A DNA stretch of 64,000 nucleotides from DATFQI01 sp963816955 (GCA_963816955.1 CAWFME010000009.1:1-64000), one strand, 5' to 3'. Shown: positions 1 through 9,669, numbered from the stretch's first letter. The notes: generated by a model from the sequence alone, not told the origin. Made by a program: numbers and translations.

Positions 1-212
1 AGGGTCACGACGATCAGCTCGCCGCGCGGGCGGTCCTCCATGCAGACGTAGACGAGCGACGGGCGCTCGACGTCGCGCACCAGCCGCGGCGCCGCGCGTC
101 CCCCCCACGCGCCCCGCCGCCAGCGCGCGACCGACCGGGCGGCGATCTCCGGGCGCGGGTCCAGCGTGCCGCGGACGCGCTGCCCGTAGCGCTCGACAGC
201 GTGGTCGGTGAC
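1..212 (-). CDS. hypothetical protein, 3' end outside window
   Basis: A continuous minus-strand frame begins right after the dapB stop codon and runs off the left edge. Its first residues read VTDHAVERYGQRVRG and later ones include ERPSLVYVCMEDRPRGELI, which looks like real protein: a hydrophobic beta-strand pattern with no low-complexity arginine runs. There is no ATG, GTG or TTG at the start of the frame. The first codon shown is GTC, so the true start is either lost to a base error or lies in the dapB tail. I do not recognise the family. The position directly behind dapB suggests co-transcription. Confidence 0.45.
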
Positions 213-214
213 CG

Positions 215-872
215 CTAGGGCCAGAGGAGGTGCTCGAGCCCGACGTGAAGGGCTCGGGCAGCTCCGCCACGCCGCGGATCGCCAGCAGGACGCCGGGCAT
301 GAAGCTCGTGCGGTCGGTGGTCACGTGGCGGATCGAGAGCGTCTGCGCGACGTCGCCGAGGATGACCTCCTGGTCGGCCACCAGGCCGGGCAGGCGGACG
401 GAGTGGATCGGCACGTCGCCTTCCATCATCTCCGCGGTGCGCGCGGCGGTGCCCGAGGCGCGTCGAGCTTGCCGGGATGGTGCAGCTCGATGATCTCGGC
501 GCGCGTCCATGATCCCGCGAGGCCTCGGCGGCGAAGCGCATCATCAGCACCGCGCCGATCGCGAAGTTGGGGGCGAAGAACGCCTTCGCCGAGCGACGGC
601 TCGGCCGCCGCGCGAACCGCGTCCTGGTCGAAGCCCGAGGTGCCGATCACGACGTGCACGCCGGCCGCCAGCGCCTCGCGCGCGTTGGCCGCCGCCTGGT
701 CGGGCTGCGTGAAGTCCACGAGCACGTCGGCGTCGCCGAGCACGTCGGCGACCGCGGTGTCCAGCGCCGGGTCGGCGCGGCCCGTCGAGCTGCATGCCGT
801 CGGCGCCCTCGACGGCGGCGCAGACGGTCTGCCCATGCGGCCGGCGGCGCCGGCCACGGCGACGCGGATCAC
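215..872 (-). CDS. dapB: 4-hydroxy-tetrahydrodipicolinate reductase DapB (frame broken by indels)
   Basis: DapB reduces the dihydrodipicolinate precursor with NAD(P)H in the diaminopimelate/lysine pathway in the cytosol. The start reads MIRVAVAGAAGRMG, the family's N-terminal nucleotide-binding loop. Further on come VLVDFTQPD, GVHVVIGTSGFDQ, and the substrate-binding stretch EIIELHHPGKLDAP. Joining the frames gives about 218 residues ending SGLEHLLWP, slightly short of the usual 240-270. At least four single-base shifts are needed, for example near 836 where GGGC(C)AG has lost a C, and near 790. The GTG start overlaps the M16 peptidase stop as GTGA, so translation is probably coupled. The identity is secure; the exact sequence is not. 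Confidence 0.85.
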
Positions 873-2148
873 GCGGCCACCTCGCCGCGGGGGTCACCTC
901 CGCCGCGGCCGCGCGGAACGCGGCCTCGTCGGGGCCGATGCCGGCCGCCGACAGCCGCTCGGGCGCCCACAGCTCGTCGGTCAGCGCGCGCAGGTCGTCG
1001 ATCGTCACGGCGTCGATGCGATCCATGAGCTCGTCGGTCTCCAGCAGCGGCAGCCCGTAGAGCAGCGAGGCGCCGAGCCGGTTCATCCGCGCGCCGGTGG
1101 ACTCCATGCCGAGCACGATCCGCGCCTTGACGTTCTCGCGCGCCCGTGCCAGCTCGTCCTCGGTCGCGGGCTGCTCGCGCATCCGCGCCAGCTCGTCGCG
1201 GACGACCTGCATCGCCTGGCGCAGGTTGTCGGGGCGCGTGCCGAGGTAGAGGCCGATCTGGCCCGTGTCGGAGAACTGGCCGTTGAACGAGTAGACGGAG
1301 TAGGCCAGCCCGCGCTCCTCTCGCACGGCCTGGAACAGCCGCGAGGAGGACAGCCCGCCGAAGATCGCGTCGAGCACGCGCATCGCGAAGCGCCGCTCGT
1401 CGCCGCGCTGCAGGCCGGTGGCGCCGAGGCACACGTGGCACTGCTCGGTGTCCTTGCGGTGGAAGCGGACCGTGCTGCGCAGCTCGGCGGGGCCGGGTCG
1501 GGCAGCGGGCGCGTCTCCCCGGCGCTCGCGCGCCCAGCGTATGCTCCGCCAGCTCGACGATCTGGTCGTGGTCGACCGAGCCGGCGGCCGCGATGACGAC
1601 CGAGCGCGGCACGTAGCGGCGCGCGTGGAACGCCGAGATGTCGTCGACGGGCGTGTCGCGGATGACCGGCGCGCGGCCGATGATCGGCCGCCCGAGCGGG
1701 TGGCCGCCGAAGACCGCCTCGCCGAGCACGTCGAAGACCGTGTCCTGCGGGTCGTCCTCGTACATCGCGATCTCCTCGAGCACGACCTCGCGCTCGGGGT
1801 CGACGTCGCGGAAGGCGGGCCGCCAGACCATGTCGGCCATGACGTCGAAGGCGCGCGGCAGGTGCTGGTCGAGCATCCGCGCGTAGACCGTCGTGGTCTC
1901 CTTGTCGGTGCCGGCGTTGAGCTCGGCGCCCATGCCGTCGAAGAGCTGGTCGATCTCCGCCGAGGCGAAGCGGTCGGTGCCGCGGAACAGCAGGTGCTCG
2001 AGGAAGTGCGAGAGCCCGGCCTCCTCGGCGGCTCGCCGCGCGAGCCCGTGGAGACGAAGAAGCCCAGGGCCGCGGACCGGACGGAGCTCATGTGCTCCGT
2101 CGCGATCCGCAGCCCCGAGTCGAGCTCCGTGATGCGGTGGTCGGGCAC
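869..2148 (-). CDS. M16 family zinc metallopeptidase (frame broken by indels)
   Basis: Insulinase/pitrilysin-type peptidase of about 425 residues. The start chosen is GTG at 2148, giving VPDHRITELDSGLRIATEHM, 52 bp after the pnp stop. The inverted zinc motif HFLEH is readable near 2000 once the frame is corrected, followed by LLFRGTDRF and GMGAELNAGTDKETT. The C-terminal half has the family's inactive second domain with FGGLSSSRLFQAVREERGLA and YSVYSFNGQFSDTG. Frames change near 2030, 1510 and 875, the last by loss of one C in a C run that would restore a GTGA overlap with dapB. The order pnp-M16-dapB is a widely conserved arrangement and supports the call. The physiological substrate is unknown. 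Confidence 0.88.
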
Positions 2149-2200
2149 AGGACCGGGGGCCGGACGACGTGGGCGCGGGTGAGGCGAATCGGTCCGGCGG

Positions 2201-4480
2201 TTAGCTGCGGTCCGGGTCGCGGTCGCCGCGCGGGCGCCGGTCGCGGTCACGGCCGCCCCGGCCGCCGCGGTCCCGCCGCCGCGCCCGTTGCGGTCGCCGT
2301 CGCGGCGCGCCCGCCGCGCGCCGCCGCCGCCACCGCCGCCGCCGGAGTTGACGCCCGCCAGCTCCTCGACGGACTTGCCGGCGATGTCGGGGTCCTCGGC
2401 GAGGCGCAGGCCGATGCGGCCGCGCTCGCGGTCGACCTCGACCACGCGGACGGAGATCTCGTCGCCCTTGTTCAGGACGTCCTCGACCGTGTCCACGCGC
2501 TGGCCGGGCGACACGTTGGAGATGTGCAGCAGGCCGTCGGTGCCCTTGGCGAGCTCGACGAACGCGCCGAACGTGGTCGTCTTGACGACCTTGCCCTGGA
2601 AGGAGTCGCCGACCTCGACCTCCTTGGTCATCGTGCGGATCCGGTCGATCAGGGCGTCGCCCTGCTGACCGGTCTGCGCGTAGACGAGGACGTTGCCGTC
2701 GTCGTCGACGTCGATCTGCGCGTCGAACTCGTCGCACAGGCCGCGGATCGTCTCGCCGCCCTTGCCGATCAGCAGGCCGATCTTGTCCGAGTCGATCTTG
2801 ATCGTCGAGATCCGCGGGGCGAACTGCGAGAGCTCGCTGCGCGGCGCCTCGATGACCTCGGCCATCTTGCCGAGGATGTGGGTGCGCCCCTCCTTGGCCT
2901 GCGAGAGCGCGTCGCGCAGGATGTCGAAGGTCACGCCCGTGATCTTGATGTCCATCTGCAGCGCGGTGATGCCGCGCTCGGTGCCGGCGACCTTGAAGTC
3001 CATGTCGCCGAGGTGGTCCTCGACGCCGGCGATGTCGGACAGCACGACGTAGTCGTCGCCCTCCTTGATCAGGCCCATGGCGATGCCCGCGACCGGCCGC
3101 TTGATCGGCACGCCCGCGTCCATCAGCGACAGCGAGGAGCCGCAGACCGAGGCCATCGAGGAGGAGCCGTTGGACTCGAGGATGTCCGACACGACGCGGA
3201 TCGTGTAGGGGAACTCCTCCGCCGACGGGATCATCGGGACCAGCGCGCGCTCGGCGAGCGCGCCGTGGCCGATGTCGCGGCGCTTGGGGCCGCGCATGAA
3301 GCCGGCCTCGCCCACCGAGAAGGGCGGGAAGTTGTAGTGGTGCCAGTAGCGCTTGGAGGTCTCCAGCCCGAGGCTGTCGATGCGCATCTCCTCGCGCGTG
3401 GTGCCCAGCGAGGCCACGGAGAGGGCCTGCGTCTGGCCGCGGGTGAAGATCGCCGAGCCGTGGGCGCGCGGCAGCACGCCGGCCTCGATCCAGATGTCGC
3501 GGATCTCGTCCGTGCCGCGGCCGTCCGGGCGCTTCTTCTGGACGGCGATCCGCTGGCGGATGATCGTCTTCTCGAGCTTGTCGAACGCGAGCTGCGCCTT
3601 CTGGCGGTAGTCCGCGTAGGTCTCGGCGCCCTCGTCGACCCGAGTACTGGGCGAGCACCGCCTCCTCGACGGCCTTGGTGGCGTCCTGGCGGGCGAGCTT
3701 GTCCTCGACCGAGGTCGCCTCGTCGAGCTGGGCGCCGTGGGAGCCCTTGATCTGCTCGTAGAGGTCCTCGTCGACCTGCGGGACCTCGACCTCGGCTTCT
3801 CCTTGCCGGCCTTCTCGCGCAGCTCGTGCTGGGCGGCGACGAGCTGCTTGATCGCGCCGTGCGCGATGTCGAGCGCGTCGAGGATCTCGGCCTCGGGCAC
3901 CTCGCTGGCGCCGCACTCGACCATCAGGATCGCCTCTTCGGTGCCGGAGACGACGAGGTCCATGTCGGCCTCCTGCATCGCCTCCTCGCCCGGGTTGACG
4001 ACGAAGTTGCCGTCGATCTTGCCGATCCGGACCGCGCCGACGGGCATGCGGGAACGGGATGTCGGAGACCATCAGCGCGGCGGAGGCGCCGTTCATCGCG
4101 AGGATGTCGTACGGCGCGTCGTGGTCGACCGACAGCGGCATGTTCACCAGCTGGGTCTCGCGACGCCAGCCCTTGGGGAACAGCGGGCGCAGCGGGCGGT
4201 CGATCATGCGGGCGATCAGCGTGCCCTTCTCGCCGGCGCGGCCCTCGCGCTTGAAGAAGCTGCCGGGGATCTTGCCCGCGGCGTACATGCGCTCCTCGAC
4301 ATCCACCGTCAGCGGGAGGAAGTCGACGTCGCGCAGGTTGCCTGCGGTCGCGGTGGACAGGACGCGCGTGTCGCCGGCGGAGACGACGACGGAGCCGGAG
4401 GCCTGCTTGGCCAGCTTGCCCGTCTCGAAGGAGATCTCAGTTCCGCCGACCTCGACGGAGACCCGAGTCGCTTCAGGCAT
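2201..4480 (-). CDS. pnp: polyribonucleotide nucleotidyltransferase PNPase (frame broken by indels)
   Basis: PNPase is the phosphorolytic 3'-5' exoribonuclease of the RNA degradosome. The ATG at 4480 is preceded by AGAAAGGA, a good ribosome-binding site. The N-terminal RNase PH repeat contains GSFFKREGRAGEKGTLIARM and RPLFPKGW. The second repeat contains SSMASVCGSSLSLMDAGVP. A KH domain carries KIGLLIGKGGETIRGL, and an S1 domain carries GAFVELAKGTDGLLHIS. The tail after about residue 690 is Gly- then Arg/Asp-rich. The total is about 760 residues, normal for actinobacteria. Frames shift near 4050, 3795 and 3640 and again in the low-complexity tail around 2290. In most bacteria pnp follows rpsO directly; here they are 6 kb apart. 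Confidence 0.93.
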   Translation of the reverse strand: MPEATRVSVEVGGTEISFETGKLAKQASGSVVVSAGDTRVLSTATAGNLRDVDFLPLTVDVEERMYAAGKIPGSFFKREGRAGEKGTLIARMIDRPLRPLFPKGWRRETQLVNMPLSVDHDAPYDILAMNGASAALMVSDIPFPHARRRGPDRQDRRQLRRQPGRGGDAGGRHGPRRLRHRRGDPDGRVRRQRGARGRDPRRARHRARRDQAARRRPARAAREGRQGEAEVEVPQVDEDLYEQIKGSHGAQLDEATSVEDKLARQDATKAVEEAVLAQYSGRRGRRDLRGLPPEGAARVRQAREDDHPPADRRPEEAPGRPRHGRDPRHLDRGRRAAARPRLGDLHPRPDAGPLRGLAGHHARGDAHRQPRAGDLQALLAPLQLPALLGGRGRLHARPQAPRHRPRRARRARAGPDDPVGGGVPLHDPRRVGHPRVQRLLLDGLGLRLLAVADGRGRADQAAGRGHRHGPDQGGRRLRRAVRHRRRRGPPRRHGLQGRRHRARHHRAADGHQDHGRDLRHPARRALAGQGGAHPHPRQDGRGHRGAAQRALAVRPADLDDQDRLGQDRPADRQGRRDDPRPVRRVRRADRRRRRRQRPRLRADRSAGRRPDRPDPHDDQGGRGRRLLPGQGRQDDHVRRVRRARQGHRRPAAHLQRVARPARGHGRGRPEQGRRDLRPRGRGRPRARPHRPAPRRGPRHRRQVRRGAGGRQLRRRRWRRRRAAGAPRRRPQRARRRDRGGRGGRDRDRRPRGDRDPDRS

Positions 4481-4495
4481 GTGTGTCCTTTCTGC

Positions 4496-4516
4496 GCCCG
4501 CTCCTCGTGAGCGGGC
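4496..4516 (-). promoter_or_regulatory. hairpin in the pnp 5' leader
   Basis: A perfect 7-bp inverted repeat (GCCCGCT, 7-nt loop, AGCGGGC) lies about 15 nt upstream of the pnp start and just before its ribosome-binding site. In Escherichia coli a stem-loop in the pnp leader is cut by RNase III and degraded by PNPase as autoregulation. Equivalence here is only an inference from position. Confidence 0.4.
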
Positions 4517-4585
4517 CCTCTGCATCTCTTGACGCTTCGGTAGTCGTTGCATCCATGCTAGCTGGCCGCGGGTACGCCCGCCGCC

Positions 4586-5688
4586 ATGACCTCGCGCATC
4601 GTCGTCTTCGGCGCCACGGGCTACACCGGGCGCCTGGTGGCCGAGCGGCTGGCCGCCCAGGGCGCCCGCCCCGTGCTGGCCGGCCGCGACGAGCGAGCGG
4701 CTCGGCGGAGCTCGCCGAGCGCCTCGGCGGCCTGGAGACCGTCAAGGCCGACGCGATGCGCCGCAACACGGTCTTCGCGGCGGTCGAGCCGGGCGACGTG
4801 CTGATCTCGACCGTCGGCCCGTTCGCCAAGTGGGGCGACGCGGCCGTGCGCGCCGCGATCGCGGCCGCCGGCGCGACCTACATCGACTCCACCGGCGAGC
4901 CCGTGTTCATCCGGCGCGTGTTCGAGGAGCTCGGCGGTCCGGCGGAGCGCGCCGGGGTGACGCTGATGACGGCGATGGGCTTCGACTTCGTGCCCGGGCG
5001 CGCTGGCGGGCGCGCTGGCGCTGCGCGAGGCCGGGCCGGAGGCGGTGCGCGTGGACGTCGGCTACTACTCGCTCGGGATGGGCGCCGGCGGCGCCAGCGC
5101 CGGCACGCGCGAGTCGCTCGTCGGCGCCACGCTCGACGACAGCCACGCGTTCCGCGGCGGGCGCCGTGCGCACCGTCCGCCCCGCCGAGCGGGTGCGCGC
5201 ATTCCCGTCGAAGGGCAAGGCGCGCGCGCGATCTCCGTCGGCGGCGCGGAGCACTTCACGCTCCCGCCCGTCCACCCGGGGCTGCTCGAGGTCAACGTCT
5301 ACCTCGGCTGGTTCGGCGCCGCTGGCCAAGCCGCTGCAGGCCGGCACGCTCGCCGGGTCCGTGGCGCTGAAGCTGCCCGGCGTGCGCAGCGTGCTGCAGG
5401 CGGCCGGGGAGCGGCTGGTCTCGCTGGCCGGCGCGCCCGAGGCCGGCACCACGCCCGGCACGCTGCTCCTGGGTCGCCGCCGTCGCCTACGACGCGGCCG
5501 GCGAGCCGCTCGCCGAGGTCCATCTCGCGGCGCCGACGCGCTACGACTTCACGGCCTCCTTCCTCGCCTGGGCCGCGCAGCGCGCCGCGGCGGCAACCGG
5601 CCGCACGCGCGTCGGCGCGGTCGGGCCCGGTGGAGGCGTTCGGCCTCGAGCGCTCGGCGGCTGCGCGGCGAGGGCTCGCGGCGCGTGA
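4586..5688 (+). CDS. saccharopine dehydrogenase-like / trans-acting enoyl reductase family protein (frame broken)
   Basis: Starts MTSRIVVFGATGYTGRLVAE, a Rossmann NAD(P)-binding loop. It continues with VLISTVGPFAKWGDAAVRA, GATYIDSTGEPVFIRRVF and LMTAMGFDFVPG, the signature set of the saccharopine-dehydrogenase-like/trans-acting enoyl reductase group, which in mycobacteria includes the partner of polyketide synthases in phthiocerol lipid synthesis. The corrected length is about 365 residues. Frames change near 4697, 4998, 5160, 5320, 5475 and 5650. Restoring one G near 5650 gives an ending GLEALGGC and a stop at 5686. The substrate cannot be told from sequence. It is divergent from pnp and convergent with the FAD oxidoreductase. 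Confidence 0.75.
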
Positions 5689-7471
5689 CGGCCGCGGCCT
5701 CCAGCCGCCGTGCGCCTGCGGAACGCCGCTGAGCCAGCGCGTAGGCGTCGCGGCACGCGAGCGCGCCGCGGATCGCGACGCGGCGCCCGTTGGGATGCGC
5801 CGTGCTCGCAGCGTCTCCCGCTCGCCGCCCAGCCTCCGCAGCGCCCCAGCGGAGCAGCCGTGGCGGGCCGGTGGACAGAGCTTCCAGCGCGAGCCACGCG
5901 TCCAGCGCGCGCGCGCGGCGGCGAACGCCCGCGGCTCGCGCAGCGGCCAGACCTCGCAGCGGCCGCTCGGCGGAGCCCGTCGCGGCGAGGATCCCGTTGA
6001 CCGCGCGGCGCGCCGCCTCGTTGGCGGCCTCCATCGTCGCGAGGTCGGTGTGCGTGCGCACGTAGTCCGAGGCGAGGAACAGGTTCGGGATGCGCGTGAC
6101 GGCGTCCGGGCGGTCCGCCCAAGAGCCCGCCGTGTTGACCAGCAGCGGCTCGAGGTTGGCGGCGCCCGTCGGGTTCGGGAAGACGATCGCCGGGTCGAGG
6201 AAGCGGTCGAGCACCGTCACGCCGTCCAGCGCGCCGTCGAGGTGGTCGGACAGCTGGCCCCACACCTCGGCGAAGATCTCCTCGCGGGGTGCACCGCTGC
6301 GCGACCTTGCCCGTGCGGCCGGCCCGGCCGCTGCCACTCGGAGACGTCGATCGACAGGATCCCGCGGGACGCGCCCGTCGCCGCGCCGGGACAGGTCCAC
6401 ACCGGGCCAGAACTGCTTCTGCGAGATCGAGGTCAGCGCCCACTCGGAGTCGATGTAGATGGCGTGGCCGTTGACCAGCGGCACGTCGCGGTCGAGGTAG
6501 AAGAGCACGCCGTTCATCCAGCGGGTGACGAGCCGGTCGAGGCCCTCGAGGCGCGGCTCGGCGGCGCGCAGCGCGGGCGAGGCGAGCTGGCGCATGACCT
6601 CGACGGGCAGCGCGGCGACGTAGTGGTCGGGCGTGGATCCGCTGCCCGGCGACCGTCGCGCCGGCCAGCCGCCCGCCGGCGAGGTGCAGCGCCTCGACCG
6701 GCGCGCCGAGGTGCACGTCGACGCCGCGCGCCGCGCAGGTGCGCGACCCACGGGTCGATCCAGACCTCGCTCGTCGGCGCGTCCAGCACGCGGTCGGCGC
6801 GGCCGCCCGCCCGGGTGAGGTCCTGCAGCAGCTGCACGAGGATCGCGCCGCCGGTGCGGGCGCTCATCTCGCGCCCGCGGGCGGCGACCAGCGTGCGGGT
6901 GAGGCCGTCGGCGAGGAAGCGCTGGAACGCCGCGCTGCGCCGCTCGGCGCCGCGTGTACTCCCACCAGCTCTGGAGCTCCCACTGCTCGTCGCGGCGCTC
7001 GTCGCAGCTCGTGAGCAGCGTCAGGAGGCGCTCGACGAGGATCGCGTACTCGTGCGCGGGCACGCCGACCTGCGTCGCGGCCTCGCGCAGGAACCGCGCC
7101 AGCACCGCGAAGTCCTCGCGCGGACTCGGGGAGGTGCGCCGGCGCGATGATCTCGTTCGGCCCGCCCGCCTGGGCGAACAGGATCCGCGTCGGCGCCGAC
7201 GAGGTGGTCGCGCGACCGTGCGGCCGGCGAACGGGATCCGCCCCATCGTGTCGGGCAGGTGGCGGTAGAAGCCCGGGAAGAAGCGGAAGCCGTGCTCGCC
7301 CGGCAGGTCGGCGCGGCCGTCGCTGCCGGAGCCGGGGACCGGCATGCTGCGCGCCTTGCCGCCCGGCGCGTCGCGCTGCTCGAAGACGGTGACCTCGAAG
7401 CCGCGCTCGGCCAGCTCGTGCGCGGCGCTGAGGCCCGCCACGCCCCCGCCGAGGACCGCCACCGTGGTCAT
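5549..7471 (-). CDS. FAD-dependent amine oxidase/phytoene desaturase-like oxidoreductase (frame broken)
   Basis: The N-terminus MTTVAVLGGGVAGLSAAHEL is a dinucleotide-binding fold, followed by FEVTVFEQRDAPGGKARS, typical of amine oxidases, phytoene desaturases and hydroxysqualene dehydroxylases. Later stretches NGVLFYLDRDVPLVNGHAIY and LFLASDYVRTHTDLATMEAA (the FAD-binding C-terminal motif) support this. Frames change at many sites, including near 7200, 7130, 6950, 6740, 6645, 6370 and 6290. No stop codon occurs in any minus frame between about 5552 and 5800, so the gene overlaps the convergent reductase by about 140 bp unless a base error hides the stop. A -10-like TAGCGT lies 6 nt before the ATG, which suggests a leaderless message. 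The substrate is unknown; a carotenoid or polyprenyl lipid is plausible. Confidence 0.75.
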   Translation of the reverse strand: MTTVAVLGGGVAGLSAAHELAERGFEVTVFEQRDAPGGKARSMPVPGSGSDGRADLPGEHGFRFFPGFYRHLPDTMGRIPFAGRTVARPPRRRRRGSCSPRRAGRTRSSRRRTSPSPREDFAVLARFLREAATQVGVPAHEYAILVERLLTLLTSCDERRDEQWELQSWWEYTRRRAAQRGVPALPRRRPHPHAGRRPRARDERPHRRRDPRAAAAGPHPGGRPRRPRAGRADERGLDRPVGRAPARRAASTCTSARRSRRCTSPAGGWPARRSPGSGSTPDHYVAALPVEVMRQLASPALRAAEPRLEGLDRLVTRWMNGVLFYLDRDVPLVNGHAIYIDSEWALTSISQKQFWPGVDLSRRGDGRVPRDPVDRRLRVAAAGPAARARSRSGAPREEIFAEVWGQLSDHLDGALDGVTVLDRFLDPAIVFPNPTGAANLEPLLVNTAGSWADRPDAVTRIPNLFLASDYVRTHTDLATMEAANEAARRAVNGILAATGSAERPLRGLAAARAAGVRRRARALDAWLALEALSTGPPRLLRWGAAEAGRRAGDAASTAHPNGRRVAIRGALACRDAYALAQRRSAGARRLEAAAVTRREPSPRSRRALEAERLHRARPRRRACGRLPPRRAARPRRGRRP

Positions 7472-7500
7472 GTGACGACGCTACTCCGTACTCCCGTGGG

Positions 7501-7959
7501 ATGTTCGGCCATCACGTCCTGCGCCGCGAGCAGCGGCTCCCCGGCCCGCCCGAGGCGGTCTTCCCGTTCTTCGCCGACGCCGGCAACCTCGAGGCGATCA
7601 CGCCGCCGTGGCTCGGCTTCCGCGATCGTCACCCCGCGCCCGATCGACATGCGCGTCGGCGCGCTGATCGAGTACCGGCTGCGCCTGCACGGCGTGCCCG
7701 TCTCGTGGCTGACGCGGATCGAGGAGTGGGAGCCGGGCGAGCGCTTCGTCGACGCGCAGCTGCCCGGGCCCTACCAGCTCTGGCACCACACGCACGAGTT
7801 CGAGCCCGACGGCGCGGGCGGCACGCTGATGCGCGACACGGTCCGCTACGCGCTGCCGCTCGGCCCGCTCGGCGAGCTCGCGCGCCGGCTGTTCGTGGCG
7901 CGCGACCTCGAGGCGATCTTCGACTTCCGCGCCGAGCGGGTGGCGGCGCGCTCACTTGA
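7501..7959 (+). CDS. SRPBCC (START-like) ligand-binding protein (frame broken)
   Basis: About 150 residues with the helix-grip fold pattern. The start MFGHHVLRREQRLPGPPEAV leads into FPFFADAGNLEAITPPWLGF, then a one-base shift near 7625 to IDMRVGALIEYRLRLHGVPV, SWLTRIEEWEPGERFVDAQL and GPYQLWHHTHEFEPDGAGGT. This resembles the small SRPBCC proteins often annotated as cell-division inhibitor-like or found beside short-chain epimerases. A second shift near 7945 would bring the frame to the stop at 7957. It is divergent from the FAD oxidoreductase with only 29 bp between start codons. It overlaps the cupredoxin gene tail-to-tail by a few bases. The ligand is unknown. Confidence 0.7.
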   Translation: MFGHHVLRREQRLPGPPEAVFPFFADAGNLEAITPPWLGFRDRHPAPDRHARRRADRVPAAPARRARLVADADRGVGAGRALRRRAAARALPALAPHARVRARRRGRHADARHGPLRAAARPARRARAPAVRGARPRGDLRLPRRAGGGALT

Positions 7960-8378
7960 CGGTGAGCGTGCCCTCCATGCCGGCGGCGCGGTGGTTGCCG
8001 ACCGGGCAGTAGAAGGTGTACTCGCCCGCCTTCAGGTCGGCCGTCAGCGACGCCTCGGCGCCGGTGACGGGTCGGTCTTCTCCTCGACGCCGTTGCCCTC
8101 GATCTCGACGGCGTGCGGCATGCTGTGGACGGGTTGTCGAAGTTGATCGTGACCGTCGCCGGCCTTCGCCTCGAGCTCGGTCTTGTCGAACACCAGCGAG
8201 CCGTCCTCGGGCGCGGCGAGCGCGAGCTGCTCGCCGCCGCCGCCGGCCCGCCGCCGGAGCTCGGCGGCCGCTCGCGGCCGCTCGAGCCGCCGCCGGCGCG
8301 CTCGCTCGTCGTCGCCGCCGCAGCCCGCGAGCGCGAGCGCGAGCGACCGCGGCGAGGGTCGCGAAGGTGCGGCGTCAT
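7951..8378 (-). CDS. plastocyanin-like cupredoxin, probable lipoprotein (frame broken)
   Basis: The C-terminal part in the correct frames reads SMPHAVEIEGNGVEEKT, then YTFYCPVGNHRAAGMEGTLT and VK-stop. The His of PHAV and the Cys, His and Met of CPVGNHRAAGM are the four type-1 copper ligands. Near the start a frame reads LALALAGCGGDDE, a lipobox, so the protein is probably lipid-anchored outside the membrane. Frames shift near 8355, 8120 and 8065. It lies 11 bp behind the anti-sigma gene, so sigma factor, anti-sigma and cupredoxin look like one operon and the cupredoxin may belong to that regulon. An electron-transfer role is inferred from the family. Confidence 0.8.
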
Positions 8379-8389
8379 CGGGTTCCTCC

Positions 8390-9080
8390 TCAGCAGCTCG
8401 GCGCTCGCAGGACGTCGGTGGACTCGCGCGCGGTGCGCGCGCACGATCGCGGATCGCGTCGTACTCGCCGCGGCGCGCGGCGGTGGTGAGGACCACGTAG
8501 GCGCGGCCGTGGGCGTCGGCGCGGAAGGTGCCCGCGCTGGCGCTCCAGCCGGGCGCGTCGCACTGGACCTCGTAGACGTGCTCGGGTCGCGCGGGCAGGC
8601 CCGCGGACCCACAGGTGCAGCGTCGGTGCCGCCGTCGGCGCTCGCGAGCGCCGGCGCGCGCGCGGCGCCGCCCGCCGGCGACGGGCCGCAGCGCGACCTC
8701 GTAGCCGCCGCCGGGCTCGTCGCCGCCGCGCGAGCGCGATGGCCGAGCGCGACGCGCGACGCGCGGCCAGGCGCGCCGGCGGCGAGCGGCGGGAGCACGC
8801 GCGGGCGCAGCAGCCGGCGGCGGCGGCGCGGCGGCGCGGCGCGCTCGCGCGGCGAGCGCGTCGAGCACGCGCTCCTCGACGGCGGGCGCGGGCGGGCCGG
8901 CGCTCGGCCATCGGAGCCGGCGAGCGCGAGCAGCGCGGGCAGGCCGGCGAGCGCGCGTGCTCGGCGGCGCACTCCGCGCAGCTGGCCAGGTGCTCGCGCA
9001 CCGCGCCCTCCTCGGCGGGCTCGAGCGCGCCGAGCACGTAGCCGCCGAGGTCCGGGCGCACGTGTCTCGCAGCCCGTCAT
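8390..9080 (-). CDS. zinc-finger anti-sigma factor, RskA-like (frame broken)
   Basis: The ATG at 9080 overlaps the sigma factor stop as ATGA. The N-terminal segment reads LGGYVLGALEPAEEGAVREH and LASCAECAAEH, giving the H-x3-C-x2-C zinc anti-sigma motif (H of REH, then CAEC). The C-terminal segment reads YEVQCDAPGWSASAGTFRAD and GRAYVVLTTAARRGEYDAI, resembling the extracytoplasmic beta domain of RskA-type anti-sigma factors. The middle is Arg/Ala-rich in every frame because of several indels, so a membrane segment cannot be placed with certainty. It should bind and hold the adjacent ECF sigma factor. Confidence 0.78.
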
Positions 9081-9624
9081 CGGACCCCCATCTCCTCGAG
9101 CACCAGCCGCAGCGAGCGCAGCGCGTACCAGGTGCGGCTCTTGACCGTCCCGACCGGCAGCTCGCAGCGCTCGGCGATCTCGCGCATGCTCAGCCCCTGG
9201 AAGTGGGCGAGCCGGATCACCTGGCGGTGCTCGGGCGTGAGCCGCTCCAGCGCCGCCGCGACCTGCCAGCCGAGCATCGCCTGCTCGATCGTCGGCCGCC
9301 TCGGCCCGCCTCGGCTCGACGCGGCGCGTGCAGCGCCAGCGCCGGGCGCACGGAGGCGCGCCGGCGGGCGTCGATGATCGCGTGGCGGGCGATCTGGTAG
9401 AGCCAGGTCCGCACGCTGCCGCGGCCGGGTCGTAGGTGGCGGCGTGGCGCCAGGCGCGGGTGAAGACCTCCTGCACGACCTCCTCGGCCGCGCCCGCGCT
9501 CGCCCAGCGCGTTGAGCGCGAAGCCGTACAGCTCGCCCGCGTAGGTGCGGTAGAGGGCGCGCATCGCCTCGCCGGTGTCGTCGGCGCGCATGCGGTCGAT
9601 GAGCTGGGCGTCGCTGGGGGCCAT
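9077..9624 (-). CDS. ECF-family RNA polymerase sigma factor (frame broken)
   Basis: About 180 residues. Region 2 is visible as MRALYRTYAGELYGFALNAL and VRTWLYQIARHAIIDARRR. Region 4 is visible as ALERLTPEHRQVIRLAHFQG, LSMREIAERCELPVGTVKSR and TWYALRSLRLVLEEMGVR. Frames shift near 9500, 9420 and 9305. The start ATG at 9624 gives MAPSDAQLIDRMRADD. Its stop overlaps the anti-sigma start (ATGA), the usual arrangement for an ECF sigma factor and its cognate inhibitor. The signal it responds to is unknown. Neighbouring cupredoxin, DsbA-like and peroxiredoxin genes make redox or metal stress a reasonable guess. Confidence 0.87.
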
Positions 9625-9669
9625 GGGCGGCGGGTATACGGCGCGAGCCTGACCGCGGTTCGAGGCCGG

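Noticed and set aside
544..4047. A single 1167-codon minus frame running through pnp, the M16 peptidase and dapB, suggesting a giant fusion protein.
   Set aside because: It exists only because single-base indels keep changing the true frame; segments between the recognisable parts are Arg/Ala/Ser noise, and start/stop signals of all three genes are present once indels are corrected.
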